From: Thalassospira marina
Lineage (GTDB): Bacteria; Pseudomonadota; Alphaproteobacteria; Rhodospirillales; Thalassospiraceae
Direction: 5' to 3'
Assembly (NCBI RefSeq): GCF_002844375.1
Contig: NZ_CP024199.1
Coordinates: 1,004,001-1,068,000, forward strand
Length of the DNA stretch: 64,000 nt
Below are positions 1 to 8,426 of this stretch, piece by piece (the stretch's first letter is position 1; every line of letters begins with the position of its first letter). The position numbers were made by a program, and so were the translations under genes. The notes under the pieces are model-generated. The model saw only the letters and a program-made list of their open reading frames with translations, was not told the origin of the DNA and did not search any database.

Positions 1-1022
1 TCACGCGCAGGAATCGCCCCTTGCCAGTCAACGCCATCGGGCAGCCTGGCCATTAAACCCGCCGCACATTGGCGCACCCGGCCAATCAGCGTCAGGGTGA
101 CTGACGCATTGTGGCGGCTGCGCAGCATCTGAAAGGCGCGCAACAACACCGCAATCCCCTTCGCGAGCGAGATTTGACCGATAAAAAGCAAACGAAGCGG
201 ACGGGAAGGCAATGCCAGCATGGGCATCGGGCGATCAAGCACCAGGCATTGCTGGGCAAGTGGCGCATCAAACGGGATGATGTGAATACGCTCTTCCGCC
301 ACCCCGCAGGTGATCAATCCGTTTGCTACAGTGGCAGAGGGGGCAAAAACGGCATCGGCAAAGCAGGCTTCTTTGATGCGTCGGTTGGCAAGGAAGGCGG
401 ATATTTCCCGCCATTTTTGCCCATATTGCTGATATTCCGCGCCTAATTGCATGGCGCGGATGGGGGCCAGCTGGCCCGTGACGTCGCTGATCGTGATAAT
501 ATTTTGTTTGTGCGCCCGTTTCATGGCCGGAAGGCTGTAATTGCCCTGCCCATGCAATATCCGCACATTGTGCGGCATGTTGCGCGCGGCAAGCCAGGAT
601 AGCGGCAAATCCGATGCCAGATTATGGGCTGGCAGGCGCAGCATCCTTGCCGATTTTCCCAAAATATCAGGGGTCAGATGGCGGCCCTTTATGCCCGTCA
701 AAACAGGGTCCACCCGGCGGGCCGGGCGGGCAAACAGCGATTGCAGGTTACGGTGCGTGGTGGTTGCAGGGGCGGGTGCTTGGGCGTCCGGGGTGCAATG
801 CCGCCAAAAACTGTCCCAGCGGGCAAGGCGGCCCTGTCGGGCAAGATGGGCGGCCAGAAGGGCAAACTGGTCAACCCGGCCAATCATCCAGATATCGGGG
901 TTCATGCACGCCAAAACCCGTATTGGGGCTGAAAAGGCAGGTTTTCCCGACTTGCGTAAAAAAGGCTCCCCCTGCGCACCCCTGATATCCCCCGTTTCAG
1001 GTTTCCCGGCTGGCAAAACCAT
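1..1022 (-). CDS. Family 4 glycosyltransferase, cut by the window edge
   Basis: Reading the minus strand from an ATG at 1022 gives an uninterrupted frame to the window edge, so the C-terminal part lies outside. An in-frame stop just upstream (near 1080) bounds the start; the true start could be the later ATG at 905, although the first Rossmann strand (RVLACMNPD) begins just before it. The chain has the two-domain look of GT-B enzymes: an N-terminal acceptor half, then PSATVANGLITCGVAEERIHIIP and LLFIGQISLAKGIAVLLRAF, the usual hinge and start of the nucleotide-sugar domain of family 4 transferases. It follows another such gene on the same strand by 76 bases. A role in building a surface polysaccharide is inferred from the neighbours; the sugar and linkage cannot be read. 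Confidence 0.82.
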   Translation of the reverse strand, partial: MVLPAGKPETGDIRGAQGEPFLRKSGKPAFSAPIRVLACMNPDIWMIGRVDQFALLAAHLARQGRLARWDSFWRHCTPDAQAPAPATTTHRNLQSLFARPARRVDPVLTGIKGRHLTPDILGKSARMLRLPAHNLASDLPLSWLAARNMPHNVRILHGQGNYSLPAMKRAHKQNIITISDVTGQLAPIRAMQLGAEYQQYGQKWREISAFLANRRIKEACFADAVFAPSATVANGLITCGVAEERIHIIPFDAPLAQQCLVLDRPMPMLALPSRPLRLLFIGQISLAKGIAVLLRAFQMLRSRHNASVTLTLIGRVRQCAAGLMARLPDGVDWQGAIPAR

Positions 1023-1098
1023 ATCCGACAAGTCATGGTTGTGGCAAAGCAAACCCGCAGGCGATGGACGTGGTCGATGTTAACTGTGATGCCAGTTT

Positions 1099-2226
1099 CT
1101 AAGCGCGCATCAACAGCACCTTTTGGCAGGCTACCAGCGTTTGACGAGCAATATTTTCAGGGGCATTGCCTGTAATCGCAGCCGTCTGGCGGGCAAGGTG
1201 ATGCGCATAATAATCCGGTGTGCTTAGCAATTTTGTCGCGGCATTCACCCAGGCATCATACCCATACCCGGCGGGGGACGATGGCAGTGGCAGCATGGTT
1301 TCACCGGGAACCAGCATATCATGCGCACACCCGGTTTGATCCGATGCAAGGCTGACAGTCTGGCAGGAAATGGCATCAACCACCGCAACGCCATAGGCAT
1401 CACTGCGCGATGGCAGGCAAAACAGCTTTGCACGGCCATAAATCGGCGCAAGCTGATCGGCAGGTACAGCAGGTATCAGCGTTGTGATTTCGCCAATGCC
1501 GGCCTGATTGATTTTTGCCTGCACGGTTTTAAAATCCGCCGGGCCTATCCCGGCGATGGCGATGCTTTTTACCACACCGCTTTGCCAAAGTTTGGCCGCC
1601 AGGATCAGGAAAAGATCAAACCCCTTGGCATCGGTCGGGCGACCACACGACAACAGGTCATGGGGGCGGCTGGTGCTAGCAGGCAGGTTGTTGGGCGGGC
1701 GAAAAGACGGCGCAATGGGGATGATGCTAACCTGATTGGCCGCAATGCCATGGTCAATAAACCAGTCCGCACCCGGTGTGCCCGCCGCGATGCCCGCATG
1801 GGCATGGGCCAGAATATCGCGGCGCATTTTACGGCGGATGGGGTTTTTAAAGGCAATATCGGATGCCGCCCAGCCATCAAAACGCACGATATAGGGGATA
1901 TTCCGCGCCCGGCACCATTTATGGGCCAGCCACATGGCCGGGCCAAAACCGGCAATCAGCACAATATCAGGTGCAAAATGCGCAAGATGGGATGCAGGCG
2001 AACGGGTCAAAGCAAGGCTGCGATTTTCACCAAGCGGGATATGAAACCCCGGCAGGATGATTTGCGAAAAACGCCCGGAAGGGTCCGACCAGCTACGTTG
2101 TGGTTCGGTTTTATGGGTGCGGAAAATACGAAAAGCGCCGCCAGTATCCTCAACCATTTTTGCAAGTAATTGATGGGATGAATACCTGTAAGGCGGGATC
2201 AGATTGCTGATGAGTGCAATTTTCAC
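1099..2226 (-). CDS. Family 4 glycosyltransferase
   Basis: This 375-residue protein starts with MKIALISNLIPPYRYSSHQL, the N-terminal strand of a GT-B fold, with no signal peptide, so it should act at the cytoplasmic membrane face. The C-terminal half has the donor-binding pattern of family 4: LLSCGRPTDAKGFDLFL (residues about 190-206) followed by LFCLPSRSDAYGVAVVDAISC, in place of the usual ExFG-xxxxEA motif; the first glutamate of that motif appears to be a serine-aspartate pair. It is divergent from the WecG-type gene at 2316, with 89 AT-rich bases between them that probably hold both promoters. The downstream gene on the same strand is also a glycosyltransferase, so both probably act on the same glycan. 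Donor and acceptor are unknown. Confidence 0.85.
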   Translation of the reverse strand: MKIALISNLIPPYRYSSHQLLAKMVEDTGGAFRIFRTHKTEPQRSWSDPSGRFSQIILPGFHIPLGENRSLALTRSPASHLAHFAPDIVLIAGFGPAMWLAHKWCRARNIPYIVRFDGWAASDIAFKNPIRRKMRRDILAHAHAGIAAGTPGADWFIDHGIAANQVSIIPIAPSFRPPNNLPASTSRPHDLLSCGRPTDAKGFDLFLILAAKLWQSGVVKSIAIAGIGPADFKTVQAKINQAGIGEITTLIPAVPADQLAPIYGRAKLFCLPSRSDAYGVAVVDAISCQTVSLASDQTGCAHDMLVPGETMLPLPSSPAGYGYDAWVNAATKLLSTPDYYAHHLARQTAAITGNAPENIARQTLVACQKVLLMRA

Positions 2227-2315
2227 GCTTAACTTTCAATATTAAGATGTTTTTTTGTTAACTTATGCCATCCTTGGGTTTCGTTTAATAGCAAACTGAA
2301 CTGGGGGCAGGTTGC

Positions 2316-4079
2316 TTGGGGGAGAATAAAACCTTTTTTGATTTGCAACTGGACCGGCGAGGACCTGATCAGTTGCGCGATGATATTCTCGCCCGGTTAA
2401 AGGGCGGTGTGCGCACATGCCATATCTCGCTAAATGCGATCAAGCTGGTGGCGGCACGCAAAAACCCCGCCTTATGGCACTGCCTGCAAAACTGTGACTG
2501 CCTGAGTGCCGATGGCATGGGCATCGTCTGGGCGGCAAAAATACTGGGTTATCAACTTGCCGGGCGTGTCACCGGGATTGATTTGATGATGGCGCTGATG
2601 CCGGGGCTGGCACAGCAGGGGGCACCGGTTTTTCTGTTAGGCGCCAAAGCCGATATTGTCGCGCGGACAGCCCGGCATTTAACCCGGAATTATCCCGGGT
2701 TGAACATTGCCGGTTATTGCGACGGCTATGGCAAAAGCAATGCCGAAATGGCGGAAATCGCGCGTCAAAGCGGGGCGAAAGTGGTGTTTGTGGCCTTGCC
2801 CAGCCCGCGCAAGGAACTGTTCGTAACCCAATATGCCGATGCCTGCCAGGCGTTGCTGCTGGTGGGGGTTGGCGGGGCATTTGATGTAATATCGGGCCAG
2901 GTCCGACGAGCACCCGTTACGTGGCAAAAGGCCGGGCTGGAATGGTTTTGGCGGGTCTTGCAGGCCCCGCGCACCATGAGCGGGCGTTACGCCCGCGGGC
3001 TGGGCAAATTTGCCATTCTGCTTGCCCGTGAGGTGTTAAAACAGCGCCGCGAAACCGGGCGCACATGCCCACAGGAACGGGCCGCGCAGCCACAATCGTC
3101 ATTCCCGGCAGTACCCCGGCCCGTGGCACGGTTTCGCCTGATGCGGATCATTACGCTGATTGCCCTTTTGGGCGGTATGCTGGGCGGGATGTTAAGTGCG
3201 GGCAGCGCCTTGGGGCAAAACCGTGATGGCGCGTTGCCACAAAAGGCATCGGCGATACCTGTGCCCCCAACACCCCTGAACCCGACGCAGCTTGCAGCCA
3301 TTCATCGCAATGGTGTGGCGCTGGCAACCGCGCTGGATGCCATTACACCGGCGGAAAAACAGGCGGTTAAAGGTGATGGCGGGGAACTGGCAAAAACCGC
3401 AGCGGGCATTGTTGCTGGTTTTTTGGGCGGGCTGGTGCAAATCACCCATCCCGGCCCGTTGCCAGCCATGGATGGGCAAACGCTGACATCGGTATTGGCG
3501 GCCTTTTTTGGCCAAAACCAGAAAGCCGAAAACGACGAATGGCAACGGGAAAATACCACAATTGATAGGGCGCAAAGCCCGGCAGGCGACGCATTTGGCG
3601 ATGGTGAAAATGCCATTGCGGCGGGTGATACGGCTGTTTCGCGGCAGCAAATCGCCATTCGCATTATGTCAACGCTGGAACAAACATTCGCAGGCCTTCT
3701 GGTGCAGCAATTTATCCCCGCCACATTGATGGGCGGGTTGCAGGGCTTGCTGGCAAATGCCCTGTTAATTGCGATTTTGCGCTATGGTGATGGCGGCGGG
3801 GACCCGGCACGCCTGGCATTTCAATATGCACCGGGTTTGTCTGCTGCGGCCTTTGGCGATACCGGCGACGGGTTTGACCGTTATTCGCCGGTATTGTCCC
3901 CGGTTGATACTGTTGTGAATGAAGGTGTTTTTGCCAGGCCCGGCGTGGTGACGCAGGTTTTTGCCGCGCCCGAGGCCGGGGACCACGACATTCCACCACC
4001 CTTTGCACCAGAAACGCCCGTTGTGCAAAACCCCAACGGAAATGATGACTGGTGGCCCGATGATGCCAGCCCGCGATAA
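2316..4079 (+). CDS. WecG/TagA/CpsF-type glycosyltransferase fused to an exported-looking domain
   Basis: Residues 1 to about 240 are a WecG/TagA/CpsF glycosyltransferase: LSADGMGIVWAAK carries the catalytic-region Asp, followed by GRVTGIDLM, VFLLGA, LPSPRKELFV and GVGGAFDVISGQVRRAP. Such enzymes normally stop near residue 240-250 and add the second sugar to a lipid-linked intermediate. Here the frame continues to residue 587. After a Pro/Arg/Gln-rich stretch comes MRIITLIALLGGMLGGMLSAGSALG (from residue 276), which looks like a signal peptide or a single membrane span, then a roughly 300-residue Gly/Ala-rich region with two hydrophobic stretches and an acidic C-terminus. I do not recognise this region. 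The start is TTG at 2316, 4-5 bases after GGGGGCAGG. Either the chain is a genuine fusion crossing the membrane, or the second half is also started internally at the ATG at 3141, which lacks an obvious ribosome site. Confidence 0.8.
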   Translation: MGENKTFFDLQLDRRGPDQLRDDILARLKGGVRTCHISLNAIKLVAARKNPALWHCLQNCDCLSADGMGIVWAAKILGYQLAGRVTGIDLMMALMPGLAQQGAPVFLLGAKADIVARTARHLTRNYPGLNIAGYCDGYGKSNAEMAEIARQSGAKVVFVALPSPRKELFVTQYADACQALLLVGVGGAFDVISGQVRRAPVTWQKAGLEWFWRVLQAPRTMSGRYARGLGKFAILLAREVLKQRRETGRTCPQERAAQPQSSFPAVPRPVARFRLMRIITLIALLGGMLGGMLSAGSALGQNRDGALPQKASAIPVPPTPLNPTQLAAIHRNGVALATALDAITPAEKQAVKGDGGELAKTAAGIVAGFLGGLVQITHPGPLPAMDGQTLTSVLAAFFGQNQKAENDEWQRENTTIDRAQSPAGDAFGDGENAIAAGDTAVSRQQIAIRIMSTLEQTFAGLLVQQFIPATLMGGLQGLLANALLIAILRYGDGGGDPARLAFQYAPGLSAAAFGDTGDGFDRYSPVLSPVDTVVNEGVFARPGVVTQVFAAPEAGDHDIPPPFAPETPVVQNPNGNDDWWPDDASPR

Positions 4080-4171
4080 GGATGGTTTCCATCGTGCCTA
4101 ACCATGTTTCCCCGTTTTTCCGGTATGCCGGATCATTCCATGGCGATGATGTTGAGATTTGATTGGGTATC

Positions 4172-6541
4172 ATGACGCAGCGTTTTTCCGAAAACCGGGC
4201 AGGCGGGCAGCCTGTGACGCTGGCGGATCTGGTGCCGGTCATCTGGCGGCGGCGGGGTGTCGCCCTGCTGGTTCTGGCCCTGTTACTGGCGGTGCTGGGT
4301 GTGGTGGTGCCATTATGGCAGCCTGATTATCAGGCGCGTGCGCAAATCGGTTTTCTGCCTGCTGCGCCCGCGCCACTTGCCAGCCGTGAAAACGCCCAGC
4401 CAGCGGCAGGCTTTCAGATTTCCGATCTTGATACGGAAATGGCGGTTTTGCGCGGAACGGCGGTGCTATCAGCGGCCCGGTCGGTTTTGCAGGGCGAAGG
4501 GGTGGATTTTGACCCCAAACCATCCAGACTGGCCCAATGGTTCGGGGCGGAGCGCGCAGTGCGACCCGCTGCCCCAGCCGGAAGTTTCCCGGCAGAAAGT
4601 GTGGAAACAATACGCGAAGCACGCGATATCGCGATTTTGCGCGGGAAAATCAAAACCGCGCAAATCGATAATGCCCGCGTGATTGAAATTTCCCTGTTTG
4701 ACCCGGACCCGGTTTTGGCCCGCCAGATGCTGGATGCCGTGGTGAACAGTTATGTCTGGAAACGGCAAAATGATTTGCGCCAGAAACTGGCCGACCAATA
4801 TGCCGAAACCCGGCGCCAGCATGAAGCGGCCCTGACCAACCAACAGCAGCACCAGCAGGCCCTGCTGGACTGGCAGGACGACCATCCCCTTGCCACAGGC
4901 ACCATCAATGGCGCGGTTGGGCCGGGCCGGGGCGATGATGGAACGGGTCGCAACCTTGAAACCATTCGCCAGCAACGCGAAGCCGCCCGGATCGATTTTG
5001 TAACCCTGCAATCGCGCCAGCAGGCCATTGCGGATGCGCAAGGCAATATGGGCGCGCTTTTGCGTCTGCCGGAAATTGCCAATACTGAAAGTGTGCGTGA
5101 ACTTAATTTACGCTTGGCCGATTTGCGCAGCAAAGCCGCCGATCTGGCCCGGCGCTATGGCGCGCGCCACCCGCTGGTATTGGCAAATGACGCCCAAATT
5201 GCCGAGGCATTGGCCGACCTTGATAGTGCCATTACCGCACAGATTGCAGCCGTTAACCGTGATTTTGAAAATGCCCGGACCCGTATTGAAATTTATGACG
5301 GGGAATATCGCCGCATCATGGATGAAATGGCAGGCAATAACCGGGACCGTCTGGGGTTTGCACAATTGCAGCGCGCGCTGGACCGTTCCAGCGACGAAGT
5401 CGCCCTGCTGGCCGACCGGGCACGATTGATGCAATCCCAACTGGCCGCCCTGCGCCCGGATGTTGAAATTTTGCAATCCCCGGAATTACCCGGAAAACCG
5501 GTATTTCCATCGCGCCGGCATATTGCAATGATCGGGGGCTTTTTTGCCATTCTGCTGGCGATGGCCGCCGCCGTTTTGCGCGAATATTTTGACCGTGCCC
5601 TGCACCGCGCCAGCGATGCCGAAGCCCTGACCGGCCTGCCGATATTTGCCGTGTTGCCGCATGTGGCATATGGCGATGGTAAAGGCCGGGCGACGGACGA
5701 AGAAAACGAAGCTATCGGCCATTTGCAAACCATCATCCGGCTGCGCAGCGAGGCAGGTCAGACCGGTGCGGATGGGGACATGCCGGGGGCCACATCCTCC
5801 CAACCCCAACCCCAACCCCAACCCCAACCCCAACCTCATCCCATTTCCAATACGGGTGCCGATGCCGCAACCCCAAAGGATGCAGGCCGCGTCATTTGCG
5901 TAACCTCGCCAATGCCCGGCGAGGGTAAAAGCCGCCTTGCACGTATAATTGCCGCCCGTTTCGCCCGCAATGGTCAGCGTGTTTTGCTGCTTGATGGCGA
6001 TTTGCGAAGGCCAGCCCTGGTGATGGATGGTGCCTTCGCCCGCCAAAGGGCCGTGCGGAAGGGGGCCTCGGTTGAGGGACAGGAGGCAGCGGAAAATATG
6101 CCCGATTTGCAACTGGTTCTGCAGGGCGATTGTGCCTTTTCCAATGCGGTATTTCCGGTTCATGCGCCTGAATTGGCAGAAGGCGAAACCGGCACTCACC
6201 CGGGATACGATTTTCTGGGGGCGGAAAACCCGGTTTCATCGGCATTGGCCGGGCAATTGATGGCCGAAAAACTGGGCCATGTGATTGCGGTCCTGAAAGC
6301 CAAATACGATTTTATCATTCTTGATGCGCCGCCGGTCCTGGCCGTGGCCGATGCGATATGGCTGATGCGCGCAGCAGATGACCGGTTATTGTTGCTTCGG
6401 GCGGGTAAAAGCCGCCGGGATGACATTGTCGATGCCTGTAATCGCCTGGCGCAGGCGGGCTGTGCGGCGGATGGCATTGTCTTTAGCGGTGTGTCACGGC
6501 GCGGGGCCTATTATGGCAGCCGCAAAAGGCGCAGGGCGTAA
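4172..6541 (+). CDS. Polysaccharide co-polymerase / BY-type tyrosine autokinase (Wzc-like)
   Basis: This protein of 789 residues combines a Wzz-type chain-length regulator with a bacterial tyrosine kinase. A first membrane span lies near residues 28-50, then a long periplasmic coiled-coil region, a proline-containing second span near 450-470, and a cytoplasmic kinase with Walker A SPMPGEGKSRLA (about 583), Walker A' LLLDGDLRRP (about 606) and Walker B DFIILDAPP (about 713). The C-terminus has only a Tyr-Tyr pair before a basic tail, fewer tyrosines than typical Wzc clusters. Kinase and span are separated by a Gln-Pro repeat linker. A TTG nine bases upstream in frame (4163) is an alternative start. 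The stop overlaps the next ATG (TAATG), so the two are translationally coupled. It should control polymer length and export. Confidence 0.9.
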   Translation: MTQRFSENRAGGQPVTLADLVPVIWRRRGVALLVLALLLAVLGVVVPLWQPDYQARAQIGFLPAAPAPLASRENAQPAAGFQISDLDTEMAVLRGTAVLSAARSVLQGEGVDFDPKPSRLAQWFGAERAVRPAAPAGSFPAESVETIREARDIAILRGKIKTAQIDNARVIEISLFDPDPVLARQMLDAVVNSYVWKRQNDLRQKLADQYAETRRQHEAALTNQQQHQQALLDWQDDHPLATGTINGAVGPGRGDDGTGRNLETIRQQREAARIDFVTLQSRQQAIADAQGNMGALLRLPEIANTESVRELNLRLADLRSKAADLARRYGARHPLVLANDAQIAEALADLDSAITAQIAAVNRDFENARTRIEIYDGEYRRIMDEMAGNNRDRLGFAQLQRALDRSSDEVALLADRARLMQSQLAALRPDVEILQSPELPGKPVFPSRRHIAMIGGFFAILLAMAAAVLREYFDRALHRASDAEALTGLPIFAVLPHVAYGDGKGRATDEENEAIGHLQTIIRLRSEAGQTGADGDMPGATSSQPQPQPQPQPQPHPISNTGADAATPKDAGRVICVTSPMPGEGKSRLARIIAARFARNGQRVLLLDGDLRRPALVMDGAFARQRAVRKGASVEGQEAAENMPDLQLVLQGDCAFSNAVFPVHAPELAEGETGTHPGYDFLGAENPVSSALAGQLMAEKLGHVIAVLKAKYDFIILDAPPVLAVADAIWLMRAADDRLLLLRAGKSRRDDIVDACNRLAQAGCAADGIVFSGVSRRGAYYGSRKRRRA
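5801..5836 (+). repeat. In-frame hexanucleotide tract in the kinase linker
   Basis: Five perfect copies of CAACCC followed by CAACCT encode six Gln-Pro pairs just upstream of the kinase domain of the Wzc-like protein. Because the unit is six bases, gain or loss of copies would lengthen or shorten the linker without shifting the frame. Confidence 0.9.
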
Positions 6542-7026
6542 TGGCAGGGGAACGCCGTTTTTTCCGCCTCAATCTGCGGAACCGGGCAGGCAGGCAGTTG
6601 GCGGGCATCGCTGCCATCACGCTTTCCCTGCTGGGGCTGGCAACGGCCCGTTTATGGCAGGATGGCCTTGCTTTTGCTTATGCGCCAGACCAGCAGGAAA
6701 CCCTAAAGGCGGGCGATGGTATTGTGCCCGCATCTTTGCGCCAGAAAATCAATTACGCCCTGGCAAAGCAGGATTATGCCGCCGCCAGCGCCGCCATGGC
6801 CGATTTGCGGGGGCTTTATCCCAATGATGTGCATATTGGTTTGCGCGATCTTGAAATCCGGATCGGGCTATTGCGTGGCCAGCACCAGTTAAATGCCGAT
6901 AAACGGGCTGATCTGGCCGGTGAAATCCGCCATCTTATGGTCCGTGCAGGCAATGACCAATTGTTGCAGCAACGTGCGCAAACCCTGCTGGCAGAACTGA
7001 TTATTGCGGGGCATTCGGGGCAATAG
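6541..7026 (+). CDS. Small membrane-anchored protein of the polysaccharide locus
   Basis: I do not recognise this 161-residue protein. It begins with a basic stretch (RRFFRLNLRNRAGRQ) and one hydrophobic span (residues about 20-38), so it is probably anchored with its C-terminal part in the periplasm. That part is helical (SLRQKINYALAKQDYAAASAAMADLRGLYPNDVHIGLRDLEIRI), with the alternating pattern of one or two tetratricopeptide-like units. Its ATG overlaps the stop of the Wzc-like kinase, so it is very likely co-translated with it and may be an accessory of polymer assembly. Its last 26 bases overlap the end of the convergent membrane-protein gene at 7001-8353. Confidence 0.72.
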   Translation: MAGERRFFRLNLRNRAGRQLAGIAAITLSLLGLATARLWQDGLAFAYAPDQQETLKAGDGIVPASLRQKINYALAKQDYAAASAAMADLRGLYPNDVHIGLRDLEIRIGLLRGQHQLNADKRADLAGEIRHLMVRAGNDQLLQQRAQTLLAELIIAGHSGQ

Positions 7027-8353
7027 CTGTATTTGATGCCTGTTTTTGGCCTGGGGCCAGACAGCCCAGCAAAATAACAAGCGGCATGATAACGGCTGGC
7101 AGTGCACCAATGCCATCAAGGCCCGATTGCACCAGAAATGCCACCAAAACGGCCATGAACAGGGCGCGTTTGGCAGGTGTTGTGTCGTGATGGATGCTAC
7201 GTAAAACCGCAAGGCCCCCCTTAACCAGAAATGCCAGCACCAACAGAAATACCGGCAGGCCCAGCACCAGGACCATATCAAGCCACAGATTATGGCTGCT
7301 GACCCAGCGCACTGCATCATTCATGCCCGGCGTGGCGGCATATTGCAGGGCAGGGGCAATGCCCTGTGCGCCATAGCCGGTATAGGGGCGGGCGATAATG
7401 GCGTTTAGCGCACTTTGCCAGACATCATCACGTTGCAGCCAGTCCGGCCGGGAAAGCCCGGCAAAACGGGCCAGCAGATCGGGGGTTAGCAGGATAGCAA
7501 CAATCATGGCCGCAAGGGCAAGAAAGGCCGTGATCAGACGGATGCTAAATGCATGGCCCCCCGCAAGCTCGGCACGCCCGCCCGCGTGCAGGATAAAAAC
7601 AAATGTTCCCGCCATAAGGGCCAGCATCCCGGCGCGCGAATGGCTGCCAAGGGCGGCGATAAACAGCAAAATTGCCAAAGCCAGCCAGCCGCCATGCGGG
7701 TCAATTTTCTCGCGAAAACTGCTACCGGGGCGCTGCCACATGTAAAGGCAGGCGAAAAAGCCGGCTGTTATAAAGGCACAAAAGGCATTGCGGTTGGCAA
7801 ATGTGCCGGTGAAATCACTGATATGTGCGGTTTTGACAAACCATAAGGTCGATGGGATTGCCGCAACATCAAGGATCATGGCAATTGCCGTCTGCAATGC
7901 GGCACTGGCCGCCAATGCCCGGCACAGGGGCGTTATTTCGTTGCCTGCTTCGCTTTGAAGGGCGGATAAAGCCAGCATGGCAGCCAGCCATAACAGATAA
8001 AGCACCTGATCGGGAAGCTGTGCCGGGGCAAGGGCAAGGCTGCTGCCACTAAAGGGCGCGATCATGGATTGCGGCCAAACAGGCAGGGCCTGAGCAATCA
8101 GCCAAAGGATTGCCAAAATCAGCGCAAGGAAAAAGGGCGAAAGCGCGCTTAAACGCCCTTCCGTTTGCCCTGTGCCCTGCTGTTGCGCCTTAAAAAAGGC
8201 AATCGGCAATGCCAGGGCAAGGGGCAGCGCCAATATTGCCAAGGCCCATGGTCGCCCCCCGCCCAGCAGCAGGGGGGCGGCAAAAATTTCAAAAATCAGG
8301 GCCCAGCGGGCGCAGGTGGCAATCATGACGGGATTTGACCCAAAAGGATGCAA
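7001..8353 (-). CDS. O-antigen ligase / Wzy-type polymerase family membrane protein
   Basis: This is a 450-residue, almost entirely hydrophobic protein with about ten to twelve membrane spans. It has the marks of the O-antigen ligase/polymerase family: GTFANRNAFCAFI near the middle, GSHSRAGMLALM in the following span, then a long periplasmic loop (DDVWQSALNAIIARPYTGYGAQG...) ending in SSHNLWLDMVLVLGLP, where the His-Asn pair matches the family's conserved loop. Members either join O-antigen to lipid A core or polymerise repeat units, and sequence alone does not separate these. It is the only minus-strand gene among plus-strand neighbours and converges on the small gene at 6541 with a 26-base overlap. 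A start at 8353 fits, as the first span follows directly. Confidence 0.83.
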   Translation of the reverse strand: MHPFGSNPVMIATCARWALIFEIFAAPLLLGGGRPWALAILALPLALALPIAFFKAQQQGTGQTEGRLSALSPFFLALILAILWLIAQALPVWPQSMIAPFSGSSLALAPAQLPDQVLYLLWLAAMLALSALQSEAGNEITPLCRALAASAALQTAIAMILDVAAIPSTLWFVKTAHISDFTGTFANRNAFCAFITAGFFACLYMWQRPGSSFREKIDPHGGWLALAILLFIAALGSHSRAGMLALMAGTFVFILHAGGRAELAGGHAFSIRLITAFLALAAMIVAILLTPDLLARFAGLSRPDWLQRDDVWQSALNAIIARPYTGYGAQGIAPALQYAATPGMNDAVRWVSSHNLWLDMVLVLGLPVFLLVLAFLVKGGLAVLRSIHHDTTPAKRALFMAVLVAFLVQSGLDGIGALPAVIMPLVILLGCLAPGQKQASNTAIAPNAPQ

Positions 8354-8426
8354 TGCCTAAGTCTTATCGCGCTATACCCTGGAATAAGCCAGACGCCGTG
8401 TCATGGTTTTTTGAAAATGAGCATGA

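Noticed and set aside
111..1083. Several plus-strand open frames at the left edge
   Set aside because: They are opposite-strand shadows of the partial family 4 glycosyltransferase, whose minus-strand reading gives a proper GT-B pattern.
1321..2169. 282-codon plus-strand frame
   Set aside because: It lies wholly inside the minus-strand glycosyltransferase gene and its translation (Arg/Gly/Asn-rich) shows no protein-like pattern.
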